From Pseudolabrys sp. (GTDB lineage Bacteria > Pseudomonadota > Alphaproteobacteria > Rhizobiales > Xanthobacteraceae), in NCBI GenBank assembly GCA_030655215.1, contig JAURVZ010000084.1, positions 186,001-250,000 on the forward strand: a stretch of DNA of 64,000 nt, read 5' to 3'. Made by a program: the position numbers and the translations under genes. Within the stretch, counting starts at the first letter, position 1. The number at the start of each line of letters is the position of its first letter. Under the pieces are notes generated by a model. That model did not search any database. It worked only from the letters and a program-made list of their open reading frames with translations, and was not told the origin of the DNA. Positions 43,690 to 52,909 of the stretch are shown piece by piece.

Positions 43690-45093
43690 TCAGCCCCGCG
43701 CCGCCTTGCGATCGGCGGCGGCCAGTTCGGCGGCCTTGCTGAGCTGGGCGGCGTAGTCGCGCCCGAATACCGTGGCGCATAGCCGCACCGCGGCATCGAC
43801 CTGCGACTGGCGGAAGCTGCGCTCGGCCGGCACCGCGTGGCGCAGCGCTTCGAGCAGGCCGCGGGTGGCGTGGTCGAGATATTGCTGCAGCTCGGAAAAG
43901 GTCCGCTGCGTCATTTCATTGATCGCCAACTCACCGGCGAAATGGCGGCAGGTACCAACGAAAGCGACCAGCGCCTCGGTGTCCGCCACTTCGGCAGAAT
44001 CTAGCGAGCTGTTCGGGCGGATCTCGCCCGTCGCGCGCGGCTTGAGCAAGCGGCGCACCCGGCCCGGCATTGAATCGATTTCCAGCCGCAACGTATCGCC
44101 GATCTGGCTGCGCAGGCCGGATAGCGCCCGGCCCCAGCTCGAATCCATCGGCATGTTCAGCTCGGTGCGCAGGCCGCGCGCCGCGTCATGGATGGTCTTG
44201 AGCAATGCGCCGACTGCCACGCCACGGCCGCTGCGCAGATCATCGCGCAACTCTGCAACCTGCCGCTCAAGTTCGGACAGCACGATCGTCACGGCCACGC
44301 CATAAGGCGTCTCGGCCACGCGCGCCGCGGTGTCGCTGCCCGCCGCTTTGACGCCGAGGCGGATCAATTGCCATGGCGCCGCCAGCCGGTGCATCACCGT
44401 CAGCATGGAATAGAGAAACACATCGCTGCTCGTCGGCGAGGTCTTCTCGATCAGCGCCCTGCACTCGTCGATCTGGCGCGGCCCGAGATTGCCAACCTGC
44501 AGCGGCAAATGCGCCGCCATGGCGCTGAGTCCATCGCGGGCATTCAACACGCATTTCAGAATAGCGGCATCTTCGCCGGCGCGTTGCGTGCCGATCTGCG
44601 AGAGCATGCGGCGCCTGGCTTTATCGTCGGTGTCGGCATTGCGCAGTTGATCGGTCAGCGCCAATGCGACGCGATCCTGAAAGGCCCGCACGAAATACTT
44701 CGCCTTCTCGGCATCGCCTTCAGCCAATGCAGCGTTGACGATATTGTCGACAGCCTTGGCGTCATCGGGAAGAACGTCGCGCGCAATCCAGTTCCACAGC
44801 AAATCGAGCGACGAGCGGGAGATGCGCCCGAGATGACGATGCTGGCCGATATCGTCAACGAGGAAGGGTTCTAGCGGTTTGAAAAACAGCCGCCCGCTGT
44901 TGCCTATGCGCGGCGCGCCTTCGCGCTGGTCGCGGGCAATGCGGCGCAACTCCTGGAGAACGAGATCGGCGGCGCCGAGCTCATCGCCGCGCAGCAGGCT
45001 GCGCTCGAATTCGGCAATGAGCATCCCCCGCGCTTGCGGCGACAACTCGCGCAAGAACAGTTGCAGACGTTCAATCGTGTCGGCGCCCGCCAT
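43690..45093 (-). CDS. Conserved hypothetical protein, function unknown
   Basis: 467-aa uninterrupted ORF; no recognised catalytic motif. Confidence 0.7.
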   Translation of the reverse strand: MAGADTIERLQLFLRELSPQARGMLIAEFERSLLRGDELGAADLVLQELRRIARDQREGAPRIGNSGRLFFKPLEPFLVDDIGQHRHLGRISRSSLDLLWNWIARDVLPDDAKAVDNIVNAALAEGDAEKAKYFVRAFQDRVALALTDQLRNADTDDKARRRMLSQIGTQRAGEDAAILKCVLNARDGLSAMAAHLPLQVGNLGPRQIDECRALIEKTSPTSSDVFLYSMLTVMHRLAAPWQLIRLGVKAAGSDTAARVAETPYGVAVTIVLSELERQVAELRDDLRSGRGVAVGALLKTIHDAARGLRTELNMPMDSSWGRALSGLRSQIGDTLRLEIDSMPGRVRRLLKPRATGEIRPNSSLDSAEVADTEALVAFVGTCRHFAGELAINEMTQRTFSELQQYLDHATRGLLEALRHAVPAERSFRQSQVDAAVRLCATVFGRDYAAQLSKAAELAAADRKAARG

Positions 45094-45195
45094 CGCCGGC
45101 TCTACCCGCGTTAGGAATTACACGGGACTGTGATACCGCAGGCGGCCTTAAGAACTCATTAAGCATGTGGAATGAAAGGCGCGCCCGGCGCAGCG

Positions 45196-45681
45196 TTATG
45201 TGAGCGGCGTCCAGGTGCCGTCCGGGTTGCGGCAGGCCGTGCCGCGCGCGGTCTGCGGCTGGCCGTTGATATAGATCGAGTGGGTGAACGAGCGGCAGTC
45301 CTGCCCGCGCTGCTGATAGGCCGGGCCTGGCACGATGGTGCCGTAGCGGCCGGAGTCGGGGTTCTTCCAGGACACCGGCGCGCCGGACGGGCTGCGCTCA
45401 AGCGCATCCATCTGCGCCTCATAGGCACGGCGCCGGTCTTCCTCATCGAGCGAAGCGCCGATCCGATTGCCGACCAGGCCGCCGAGAAGACCGCCGATCG
45501 CCGCACCGGCCAGCCGGTCGCCCGTGCCGCCACCCGCAACAGCCGCGCCAAGCAATGCGCCAGTGCCGGCGCCGAGCAAGGTGCCGGTGTTCTCGCGCGG
45601 CCCCGGACCGTCCGGCGTCCCGGCGCAAGCGGCAAGCGAAAGCCCCATCGCGGCGATGGCGGCAAACTTCAAAGACGGCAT
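45196..45681 (-). CDS. RT0821/Lpp0805-like 17-kDa surface antigen family lipoprotein
   Basis: Lipobox 'LSLAACAG', glycine zipper 'GTLLGAGTGALLGAAVAGGGTGDRLAGAAIGGLLGGLVGNRIGASLDEEDR'. Confidence 0.8.
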   Translation of the reverse strand: MPSLKFAAIAAMGLSLAACAGTPDGPGPRENTGTLLGAGTGALLGAAVAGGGTGDRLAGAAIGGLLGGLVGNRIGASLDEEDRRRAYEAQMDALERSPSGAPVSWKNPDSGRYGTIVPGPAYQQRGQDCRSFTHSIYINGQPQTARGTACRNPDGTWTPLT

Positions 45682-45790
45682 GAGCCCCCCGAATAGCACC
45701 CGAACGAAACGGCCCGTCAGCGGGCCGGACAAGAATTCTACCGAGAGCCGAGGATTAGGGCAAAAGGCGGGCAAGGCGCTTGCCGTCAAC

Positions 45791-47167
45791 TCACCCCGCC
45801 GGCAGCAGCAATTCCGCGCGCAGGCCGCCGAGCGGCGCTGTGCCCAGCTTCAACTCGCCGCCATAAAGCGCTGCCAGTTCGACCACGATCGACAGCCCCA
45901 GGCCCGAGCCCGGCTTGGTCTCGTCCAGACGGCGGCCGCGCCGGCCGGCCTGTTCGCGCTCGGTCGCCGACAGGCCGCGGCCGTCATCGTCGACCACAAT
46001 GCGCACGACATGATCCTCCGTCGCCGCATCGCGCCGTTCACGCAGAACTTCGATGGTCACGCGCGACGACGCCCATTTGCAGGCATTGTCGACCAGATTG
46101 CCGATCATCTCTTCGAGATCGGCGCGCTCGCCGCGAAAACGCGCCGCTTCCGTGGCACGCACCTCGATGATGATTTCGCGGTCGCGATGAATCTTCTCCA
46201 TTGTCCGAGCCAGCGCCGTCACTACCGGCATGACATCGGTGACCGTGCCGATCACCGTCATGCGCGCCGCCAGCCGCGCGCGTTCGAGATGACGCGTGAC
46301 CTGATCACGCATAATGGCCGCCTGCTCCAGCACCTTCAGTGCCAGGGAATCGTCGCCGCGCGCGGTGGCTTCATTGACCATCACTGACAGCGGCGTCTTC
46401 AACGCATGCGCCAGATTGCCGACGTGCGTACGCGCGCGCTCGACAATTTCTTTGTTGGCGTCGATCAAAGCATTGGTCTCGCGCGCCAGCGGCGCAATCT
46501 CTTCCGGGAATTTTCCGCCGAGACGTTCGGCCGTGCCCGAACGAATGGCGGTCAGGCTGTCTGTGATGCGCTTGAGCGGCGCCAGACCAAAACGCACCTG
46601 AAACATCGTGGTCAGCAGCAGTACCGCCGCCAGAATGAAAAACGTCAGCACCAGAGCCTGGTCGAACGTGCGCGTCTCGTCCTTGATTTCGGCAGCATCA
46701 CCGGCAACCACAACGAGGAAGCGGCCTTCGTCGCCGAGATCGATATTGCGCTCGACCTGCCGCAAGCTTTGCTCTTCCGGCCCGGTTGCGTAGCCCTGCC
46801 GCGAGCCGTCCGGACCCGGCGCAACGCCGAAATCCTGCAGCCGCGGCAAGCCGCCATCCCACAGCGAGCGCGACGCGCGCACTTCATTCTTGCCGGTGTC
46901 GGTGCGGGTGATTTGCCAATACCAGCCGGACAACGGCAATTCGAACAGAGGCTCGCCCAGTTGCGGCGGCGTTCGGTCGTTCGGATCATCCGGCGAGGCG
47001 ACGTCGGCGACCAACGTGCGCAGATAGACGCCTAACCTGCGGTCGAAGGCGCGCTCGACGCCTTGCCGGTAAAACGACGACAGAACGATCCCGGTGACCA
47101 GGAGGATAAACACGGTCCATGCCGTGGCCGAAACGAACAGGCGCAGCGCGAGGGAGTTGGCGCGCAT
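45791..47167 (-). CDS. Sensor histidine kinase (PhoQ-like)
   Basis: Two TMs, 'ARTHVGNLAHALKTPLSVMVNEA', 'VDDDGRGLSATEREQAGRRGRRLDETKPGSGLGLSIV'. Confidence 0.9.
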   Translation of the reverse strand: MRANSLALRLFVSATAWTVFILLVTGIVLSSFYRQGVERAFDRRLGVYLRTLVADVASPDDPNDRTPPQLGEPLFELPLSGWYWQITRTDTGKNEVRASRSLWDGGLPRLQDFGVAPGPDGSRQGYATGPEEQSLRQVERNIDLGDEGRFLVVVAGDAAEIKDETRTFDQALVLTFFILAAVLLLTTMFQVRFGLAPLKRITDSLTAIRSGTAERLGGKFPEEIAPLARETNALIDANKEIVERARTHVGNLAHALKTPLSVMVNEATARGDDSLALKVLEQAAIMRDQVTRHLERARLAARMTVIGTVTDVMPVVTALARTMEKIHRDREIIIEVRATEAARFRGERADLEEMIGNLVDNACKWASSRVTIEVLRERRDAATEDHVVRIVVDDDGRGLSATEREQAGRRGRRLDETKPGSGLGLSIVVELAALYGGELKLGTAPLGGLRAELLLPAG

Positions 47168-47173
47168 GTGCGC

Positions 47174-47839
47174 TCAGGTGCCCGGCGGGGTGAGCATATA
47201 GCCAAGGCCACGCACCGTCTGGATGATATCGACACCGAGCTTCTTGCGAATGCGGCCGACGAACACTTCGATCGTATTCGAGTCGCGGTCGAAGTCCTGG
47301 TCGTACAAATGCTCGACCAGTTCGGTGCGCGACACGACGCGGCCATTGTGATGCATGAGGTATTCGAGCAGCCGGTATTCATGGCTGGTCAGCTTCACCG
47401 GATTGCCGTCGACCGACACGCGGTTGGTGCGCGAGTCGAGCCGCACCGGGCCGCAGGTGAATTCGCTCTTGGCATGCCCGACCGAGCGGCGCAGCAGCGC
47501 CCGCAAACGCGCCAGCACTTCCTCGAGATGAAACGGCTTGGCGACGTAGTCATCTGCGCCGGCGTCGAAGCCTTGCACCTTGTCGCTCCAGCGGTCGCGC
47601 GCCGTCAGCATCAGCACCGGCATGATGCGGCCATTGCGCCGCCAGGCTTCCAGCACCGAAATACCGTCCATTTTCGGCAGGCCGATATCGAGGATCACGG
47701 CATCGTAAGGCTCGGTATCGCCAAGGTGGTGGCCCTCTTCGCCGTCATAAGCGCGGTCAACCACATAGCCGGCATCGGTCAGTGCCGTTGTCAGCTGACG
47801 GTTGAGATCGGGGTCGTCCTCGACAACGAGCAGGCGCAA
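47174..47839 (-). CDS. OmpR-family response regulator (PhoP-like)
   Basis: 'MRLLVVEDDPDLNRQLTTALTDAGY', 'VILDIGLPKMDGISVLEAWR', C-terminal wHTH. Confidence 0.93.
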   Translation of the reverse strand: MRLLVVEDDPDLNRQLTTALTDAGYVVDRAYDGEEGHHLGDTEPYDAVILDIGLPKMDGISVLEAWRRNGRIMPVLMLTARDRWSDKVQGFDAGADDYVAKPFHLEEVLARLRALLRRSVGHAKSEFTCGPVRLDSRTNRVSVDGNPVKLTSHEYRLLEYLMHHNGRVVSRTELVEHLYDQDFDRDSNTIEVFVGRIRKKLGVDIIQTVRGLGYMLTPPGT

Positions 47840-47871
47840 GGCGGCGTTCTCCAGAACCGGCGACGCCGGCT

Positions 47872-48234
47872 TTACAGCCCGGTGATAGGCTCGCCATTGG
47901 TGGCGTCAACCGTGGCGCGGGTCACTTTGCCATTCCGCGCCAGCAGAGTCAGCACATAGAACAATTTCTCGCCCTCGCTGCAAAGCTGGGCCCGGACGAC
48001 CTCGCCCCTTTGGCCGCGCTCGCGCAACGACTTGATCGCCGAGGCCAGCGCCACTGCCTTCTTGTCGGTGACCGCGGCGCGCTGTTCGGCCCGGTTCAGG
48101 CAGGCGCGTTCAACCGGCGCGCCGGCCAGGCCTTGCGCCACCGCAACCGGCACGACGGAACTGGAAAAGACCGGGCCCGACAGCACCAGCAGTCCCAGAA
48201 GAATCGCAGCATTGATAATGCGGGGAACCGGCAT
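47872..48234 (-). CDS. PepSY-like small secreted protein
   Basis: Signal peptide; 'GEVVRAQLCSEGEKLFYVLTLLARNGKVTRATVDATNGEPI' resembles a PepSY repeat. Confidence 0.65.
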   Translation of the reverse strand: MPVPRIINAAILLGLLVLSGPVFSSSVVPVAVAQGLAGAPVERACLNRAEQRAAVTDKKAVALASAIKSLRERGQRGEVVRAQLCSEGEKLFYVLTLLARNGKVTRATVDATNGEPITGL

Positions 48235-48287
48235 GGGGCGTGTCTAGAGGCGCGCCGGTGAACGCTGGCTGAACGGGGAACTTGGGC

Positions 48288-48968
48288 TCAGCTGTTAAAC
48301 CCGTCGAATGACGCGAAAGTGTCCAAAGCGGCGCGTGGCGCACGCCAGCCATTGATGGGCGCATCCGGATCTTCATAGCCGATGGCCATGCCGGAATAGA
48401 TCATCAGCTCGTCGGGGAGATCGAGGAAGGACCGCACGGTCTTGTGGAATGACACCCAGGCCTGTTGCGGACAGGTGTGCAGCCCATGGCCGCGGGCCAG
48501 CAAGGCGACGGTTTGCAGATAGCCGCCAATGTCGGCCCACTGCGCTTCGCCATGCGATCTGTCGCGGGCAAAGAACAAGGCTGCCGGTGCGCCGAAGAAG
48601 TCATAGTTGCGGGCATATTGCCGGTAACGCGCGGCCTTGTCCTCGCGCGGCACGTCGATCGACTGGTACAGCAGCTCACCGACGGTGAAGGCGCGCTCGC
48701 GATAGGGCTCGGCCATCGGGTGCGGATAGATCTGGTATTCGACGCCCTCGCCTTTCGGTAATTCGGTCGCCATGCGCGGCGCCAGCAATGCCTTCAAGGC
48801 GTCGAGGCGTTTGCCGGCAATGGCATAAACCCGCCACGGCTGAAGATTGCCGGCTGATGGCGCGCGCGCCGCCCGCTCGACAATATCGCGCACCGTTCGC
48901 TCCGCGACGGGCTTCGGCAAAAACGCCCGGCACGAATAGCGCGAGGCAACGGCATCGAAAATGTCCAT
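48288..48968 (-). CDS. Nitroreductase family protein
   Basis: 'RYSCRAFLPKPVAERTVRDIVERAARAPSAGNLQPWRVYAIAG' FMN-binding nitroreductase motif. Confidence 0.92.
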   Translation of the reverse strand: MDIFDAVASRYSCRAFLPKPVAERTVRDIVERAARAPSAGNLQPWRVYAIAGKRLDALKALLAPRMATELPKGEGVEYQIYPHPMAEPYRERAFTVGELLYQSIDVPREDKAARYRQYARNYDFFGAPAALFFARDRSHGEAQWADIGGYLQTVALLARGHGLHTCPQQAWVSFHKTVRSFLDLPDELMIYSGMAIGYEDPDAPINGWRAPRAALDTFASFDGFNS

Positions 48969-49030
48969 GATAGTCTCCGCGACAATTTGCTATAATGGCG
49001 CGGAACGCAGCGGACGCAAGACTATCATGG
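48965..49030. repeat. Perfect 12-bp inverted repeat embracing both start codons of a divergent gene pair
   Basis: CCATGATAGTCT (48965-48976) and AGACTATCATGG (49019-49030); contains ATG of nitroreductase (48968, -) and of the 49027 ORF (+); TATAAT between. Confidence 0.8.
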
Positions 49031-49686
49031 CTCAACCCAGCGAGCACGGTCGCATCATCGCGGCGGCAGCCAAAGCGGCCCTCGCGCCGATCGGATGTGT
49101 GCGCAAAGGCCAGTCGCGCACCTGGCGAGCCGACCATCGCTATTGGGTCATTGACGTCGAATTCCAACCAAGCGGCTGGCAAAAGGGAAGCTACCTCAAT
49201 ATTTCTGTCGCGTGGCTTTGGAATGTGACCCACGGTTACGACTTTGCATATCGCGCGGGATCTTTCATTCCTTTCGAGACCGCAGAACAATTTACCCCGC
49301 CGATAAGAGAACTGGCCGCGATCGCCGCGACGGAAGTCTTGAAAGTCAGAGAACAATTCGGATCATTTTCGGACATTTTGGACTACATCAAAGCTGACAA
49401 CAGACGTGCACCCTGGCCCGGCTTCAATGCTGCTATCGTTTGCGGACTCGCTGGCGACATTGTCTCCGCTCGCCAATATTTTCATGAGGTTGAAGCATGG
49501 GATACCGATAAGTCCCCTTGGCGCGCGCGAGCGAAAATAGACGCGATTAAGCTTGAAGCGCTGCTCGATCGTCCGGAGCGTTTTCGAGACGCTGTTGCTG
49601 AGTGCATCGCCCGCCGCCGCCAACTCATGGGCCTGCCGCCCGACCCACACTGCTTTGATGAACTGGATTCCAAAGCAACGCCATGA
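49027..49686 (+). CDS. Hypothetical protein
   Basis: 219-aa ORF from MAQPSEHGR; no recognised domain. Confidence 0.6.
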   Translation: MAQPSEHGRIIAAAAKAALAPIGCVRKGQSRTWRADHRYWVIDVEFQPSGWQKGSYLNISVAWLWNVTHGYDFAYRAGSFIPFETAEQFTPPIRELAAIAATEVLKVREQFGSFSDILDYIKADNRRAPWPGFNAAIVCGLAGDIVSARQYFHEVEAWDTDKSPWRARAKIDAIKLEALLDRPERFRDAVAECIARRRQLMGLPPDPHCFDELDSKATP

Positions 49687-49746
49687 CCGGGCCAATATTC
49701 CTTCGAACAGGATGTCCCTTGCTTGTTGCTCCCTGCGCCCGCTCAA

Positions 49747-50154
49747 TCACTTCCTCCCTAATATCCGCGCCGCCTTCTCCAGACTCCGCCCGCCGAAATA
49801 AGCGGTGAGCACGATCATCGCCCATTGCGCGACGTCGCCGGTGAGCGGATCGGTCGTGCCGAGCCCGAGAACTTTGTCGATGACCACAACTTTCCACGCG
49901 TAAATGACAAAGGCGCCGGCAAACAGAGGACGCGGCAGCGCCGTGTACCAGCGCCCCTGCTCGGCAATGACCAGTTGCGTTGCTAATTCGCGCTCACGCT
50001 GCTGCAGCCCAAGTTCGCGCGCCGCCAGATCGGCGGCAATCTTCTCCGATGTATTCTCCGCCGTGAGCTTCGCCCGATAGCCATCGACGGCGGCCTTGGC
50101 GAACGGCCCGCCGAGCAGACTGCCGAGCCAGCCGAGAAGTGTGCTCAGCATCAT
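49747..50154 (-). CDS. Putative phage holin-like membrane protein
   Basis: Short protein with charged coiled-coil and TM segments 'LFAGAFVIYAWKVVVIDKVLGLG' and 'WAMIVLTAYFGGRSLEKAARIL', 3-TM holin-like; next to endolysin remnant. Confidence 0.6.
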   Translation of the reverse strand: MMLSTLLGWLGSLLGGPFAKAAVDGYRAKLTAENTSEKIAADLAARELGLQQRERELATQLVIAEQGRWYTALPRPLFAGAFVIYAWKVVVIDKVLGLGTTDPLTGDVAQWAMIVLTAYFGGRSLEKAARILGRK

Positions 50155-50381
50155 TCACCTTTTGCCAGGCTACGGCGCCGCGCCAGTTCGGTCACGAGGC
50201 CAATGCCGATGACGTAATACGGCACGTATTTCGGCTGCAGCACAGACTGGACCGCGGCGCTGACGCTCGGGTCCTGCAGCAAGGCTTCCACCGCCACCAG
50301 CGCCAATCCGGCACAGGCGACGGCCCGCGCCCACAGGATGGTGATGGAGTGCATGAAGGATGATTTGATCTTGTCCCACAT
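50151..50381 (-). CDS. Small membrane protein of the lysis cassette (holin-like)
   Basis: 'MWDKIKSSFMHSITILWARAVACAGLALVAVEALLQ'; TAATG overlap with the endolysin stop at 50381. Confidence 0.55.
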   Translation of the reverse strand: MWDKIKSSFMHSITILWARAVACAGLALVAVEALLQDPSVSAAVQSVLQPKYVPYYVIGIGLVTELARRRSLAKGE

Positions 50382-51008
50382 TAACGAACTCCTGTTGAAA
50401 ATGATTTCATGATGCGCGCGACAAGGCCGGCCCATCCGGCCGGCGCGGCCTTCGCCACCGGCGCCGCATCCGGCGCGCGCTTGAGCGGTTGCTCCGCAGC
50501 GAGCTTCAGCGAAAAGCTCTTCACCTCGGCGACGCGTCGGCCCCAGCCTTTGCCGAACACGTCCCAGGTCTTCAGCCGCTGCAGGAAGCGCAAGCGCTCA
50601 TCGCAAATCGCCGTCACCAGCGCACGCGCATCGGCCGCCTTCGCCGCGATGACGACGCGCATTCACCACACTGCTGTCGTCCGGCAGCTTGAGGCAGCGC
50701 CGCAGCACTTTGCCGCTGCGGCCGATGCCGGAATTCACGCCGTAGTCGAACACGGCATAATCGACACCGGCCGGCAGATCATCGCAGCGCTGCGCGTCCC
50801 AATATTTGGTGCGGTAAATGCGGTTGGCCTCACCCAGCGACATCGCTTTGACGTCGGCGGCTGTCCCGCCCGCCTTCACATATTTCCGGTAATCGTGGAT
50901 GGTGATGCCGAAATTGGTCGGCCCGCCCGGATCGGATGGATGATTGGTATAGCCGCCTTCGTGCTGCAACAGGCGCGCGAGCGCCGCTGAGAAGTTCTCA
51001 GCAGCCAT
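50381..51008 (-). pseudogene. GH108-type N-acetylmuramidase endolysin (with PG-binding C-terminus), frameshifted
   Basis: N-part 'LARLLQHEGGYTNHPSDPGGPTNFGITIHDYRKYV...YAVFDYGVNSGIGRSGKVLRRCLKLPDDSSVVN' and C-part in another frame 'RVVIAAKAADARALVTAICDERLRFLQRLKTWDVFGKGWGRRVAEV'; join at ~50656-50662. Confidence 0.8.
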
Positions 51009-51130
51009 TGGTGGCCTCTTTTGTATGTTTAAATTCCGGGACAACACGCCGAACTTTGCGGCTCCCACTTCCTGGGGGGCACCGCCTGAGTTATGCTATA
51101 AGCAAGACAACCGCGGATAAGCTGACCTTC

Positions 51131-51907
51131 ATGCGCCCAACAAAGCTCGTCATGCTCCACTGCCCTAAGGCGGCGGGTACGTCGGTTTCGACGTATCTCG
51201 GGGCGTTCTTTAAGAACAAGACGGACCTGCCAGCGGCATCGTTCCGGCTATCGGACGAGAGCAAGTGGCCGAACTACAAAGCCTTCGATTTCATTCATGG
51301 GCACTGCGGTTACGATCTTGTTAGGTATCTCGGCGCGGAATTCCAATGCGTTACAAGCTTTAGACATCCGGTTGCCCGCCTTGCATCGCTGTACAATTTC
51401 TGGCGGAACGACACGATTGAGAGCCAGGTTGCGGAGGTCGTTAGCGAGAAAAACCCGCCACCACACAAGATCGCGCAGCATCTTGCTCACGAGCTCTCAT
51501 TTTCGGAATGGGTGGCATCTGACGAAAACGCCGTAACGATGTATACGCGCAACGCTCACACGCGGCAGATATTGCGAAACTGGTGGACGCCGAAGGACCT
51601 GTCGTGGTTCGATATGGAAATCGTTAAACACCGCATCCGCAAAATGCCTTGGTTCTATATCGCCGAGTTGCAGGCTGACTCGATGAGGTTGCTCGATGTG
51701 GCGTTCGGAAAGGCGATCACCAAACCGGACCTCGGACGAGAAAACGTCACGACCTACGCAAGAAAGCCGCAGACTTCGCCGACAGCGAAAGACGCCGAAG
51801 TGATCGCTCGCTACAATGCAGCAGACATTTTGATTTATAACTACGCACTAAAGAGACAGAAGAGCGCCGCCGCCTTAATGTCGCGGTCGTCTCTAGCGGC
51901 AGGATAA
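51131..51907 (+). CDS. Sulfotransferase family 2-like protein
   Basis: 'LHCPKAAGTSVSTYLGAFF' (5'-PSB-like loop) and 'FRHPVARLASLYNFWRN' (3'-PB-like). Confidence 0.82.
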   Translation: MRPTKLVMLHCPKAAGTSVSTYLGAFFKNKTDLPAASFRLSDESKWPNYKAFDFIHGHCGYDLVRYLGAEFQCVTSFRHPVARLASLYNFWRNDTIESQVAEVVSEKNPPPHKIAQHLAHELSFSEWVASDENAVTMYTRNAHTRQILRNWWTPKDLSWFDMEIVKHRIRKMPWFYIAELQADSMRLLDVAFGKAITKPDLGRENVTTYARKPQTSPTAKDAEVIARYNAADILIYNYALKRQKSAAALMSRSSLAAG

Positions 51908-51912
51908 TTCCT

Positions 51913-52839
51913 ATGAAACCCGCACCTCTCGTTGCAAATGGCATTCCGAAATCTGGTACGTATTTTTTGGACGCCATCGTCAACGCGACAGGCCTGTGGC
52001 AATCAACGGGGCTTCATCTTGCTGCCCCGCATACCGTTGTCAGAAGTTCGGACGGCTCCACCTCCACCGACAGCCGGCCCGCAACCTCAGTCATCCCCGC
52101 GCTGGCCGATGGTACTTACGCCAATGCCCATATGATTTGGAGCTCTGAGATCGAGGCGGCAATATTGTCGCGTAACGCGAAGCATGTTCTCATCATTAGA
52201 GACCCGCGCGACACCATCGTTTCCATGATGCGATGGCAGACGTACAATCCAAAGTTCGTGACCAATGCAGCCGAGCAGGAAGCGCAAAGCGTCCTTCGGT
52301 TAGGGTTCGCTGATGATAGAGCGCGCGCCTTGCACTTCATTCACCGTATGCGCTGGAATGACTATGCCCAATACGCACCTTGGCTGAAATCTTCGGCTTG
52401 CCACGTCGTCCGCTTCGAAGAACTTTATAGCGAATTGACTGACGACAAGAGCGAGCTGACGTCGGTGAAGGGGCTTCTGAACTATCTCAGCGTCGGCGGC
52501 ATCGATTCCGCTTCTTTGCGGGCGACTCTGCACCAAGGCGTCACATCGTCTGGCATAAAGAACAAGATTGGCGCTTGGCGCGAACTGTTCGGAGAGGAAC
52601 ACATGAGTTTGCTGGACTATCCTGCTCTCAACGAATCGATGGCAGCCTTGGGCTACACTGCGCACAGTCACCCGGCGCTTACCAAAGTCGAGTTTTACGA
52701 TGATGCCAACGGCAAAAAAATGCGCCGTGAATATTGGAACCCGCAGCATCCCGAATGCCCGTCGCGCTATAGAGTGCATGTCGATCAGAGTGTTTACGTG
52801 CGCGCGGAGCCGGCAGAGGCTGCTGTATCTAACCCGTGA
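51913..52839 (+). CDS. Sulfotransferase domain protein
   Basis: 'NGIPKSGTYFLDAIVNATGLW' (5'-PSB loop) and 'LIIRDPRDTIVSMMRW' (3'-PB). Confidence 0.82.
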   Translation: MKPAPLVANGIPKSGTYFLDAIVNATGLWQSTGLHLAAPHTVVRSSDGSTSTDSRPATSVIPALADGTYANAHMIWSSEIEAAILSRNAKHVLIIRDPRDTIVSMMRWQTYNPKFVTNAAEQEAQSVLRLGFADDRARALHFIHRMRWNDYAQYAPWLKSSACHVVRFEELYSELTDDKSELTSVKGLLNYLSVGGIDSASLRATLHQGVTSSGIKNKIGAWRELFGEEHMSLLDYPALNESMAALGYTAHSHPALTKVEFYDDANGKKMRREYWNPQHPECPSRYRVHVDQSVYVRAEPAEAAVSNP

Positions 52840-52909
52840 AAAGACATTGGCAGTTTGCTGTGCCGTTAGTATTGCAACCTGCAACAACACGGACCTCGCG
52901 AAGCCGGTC

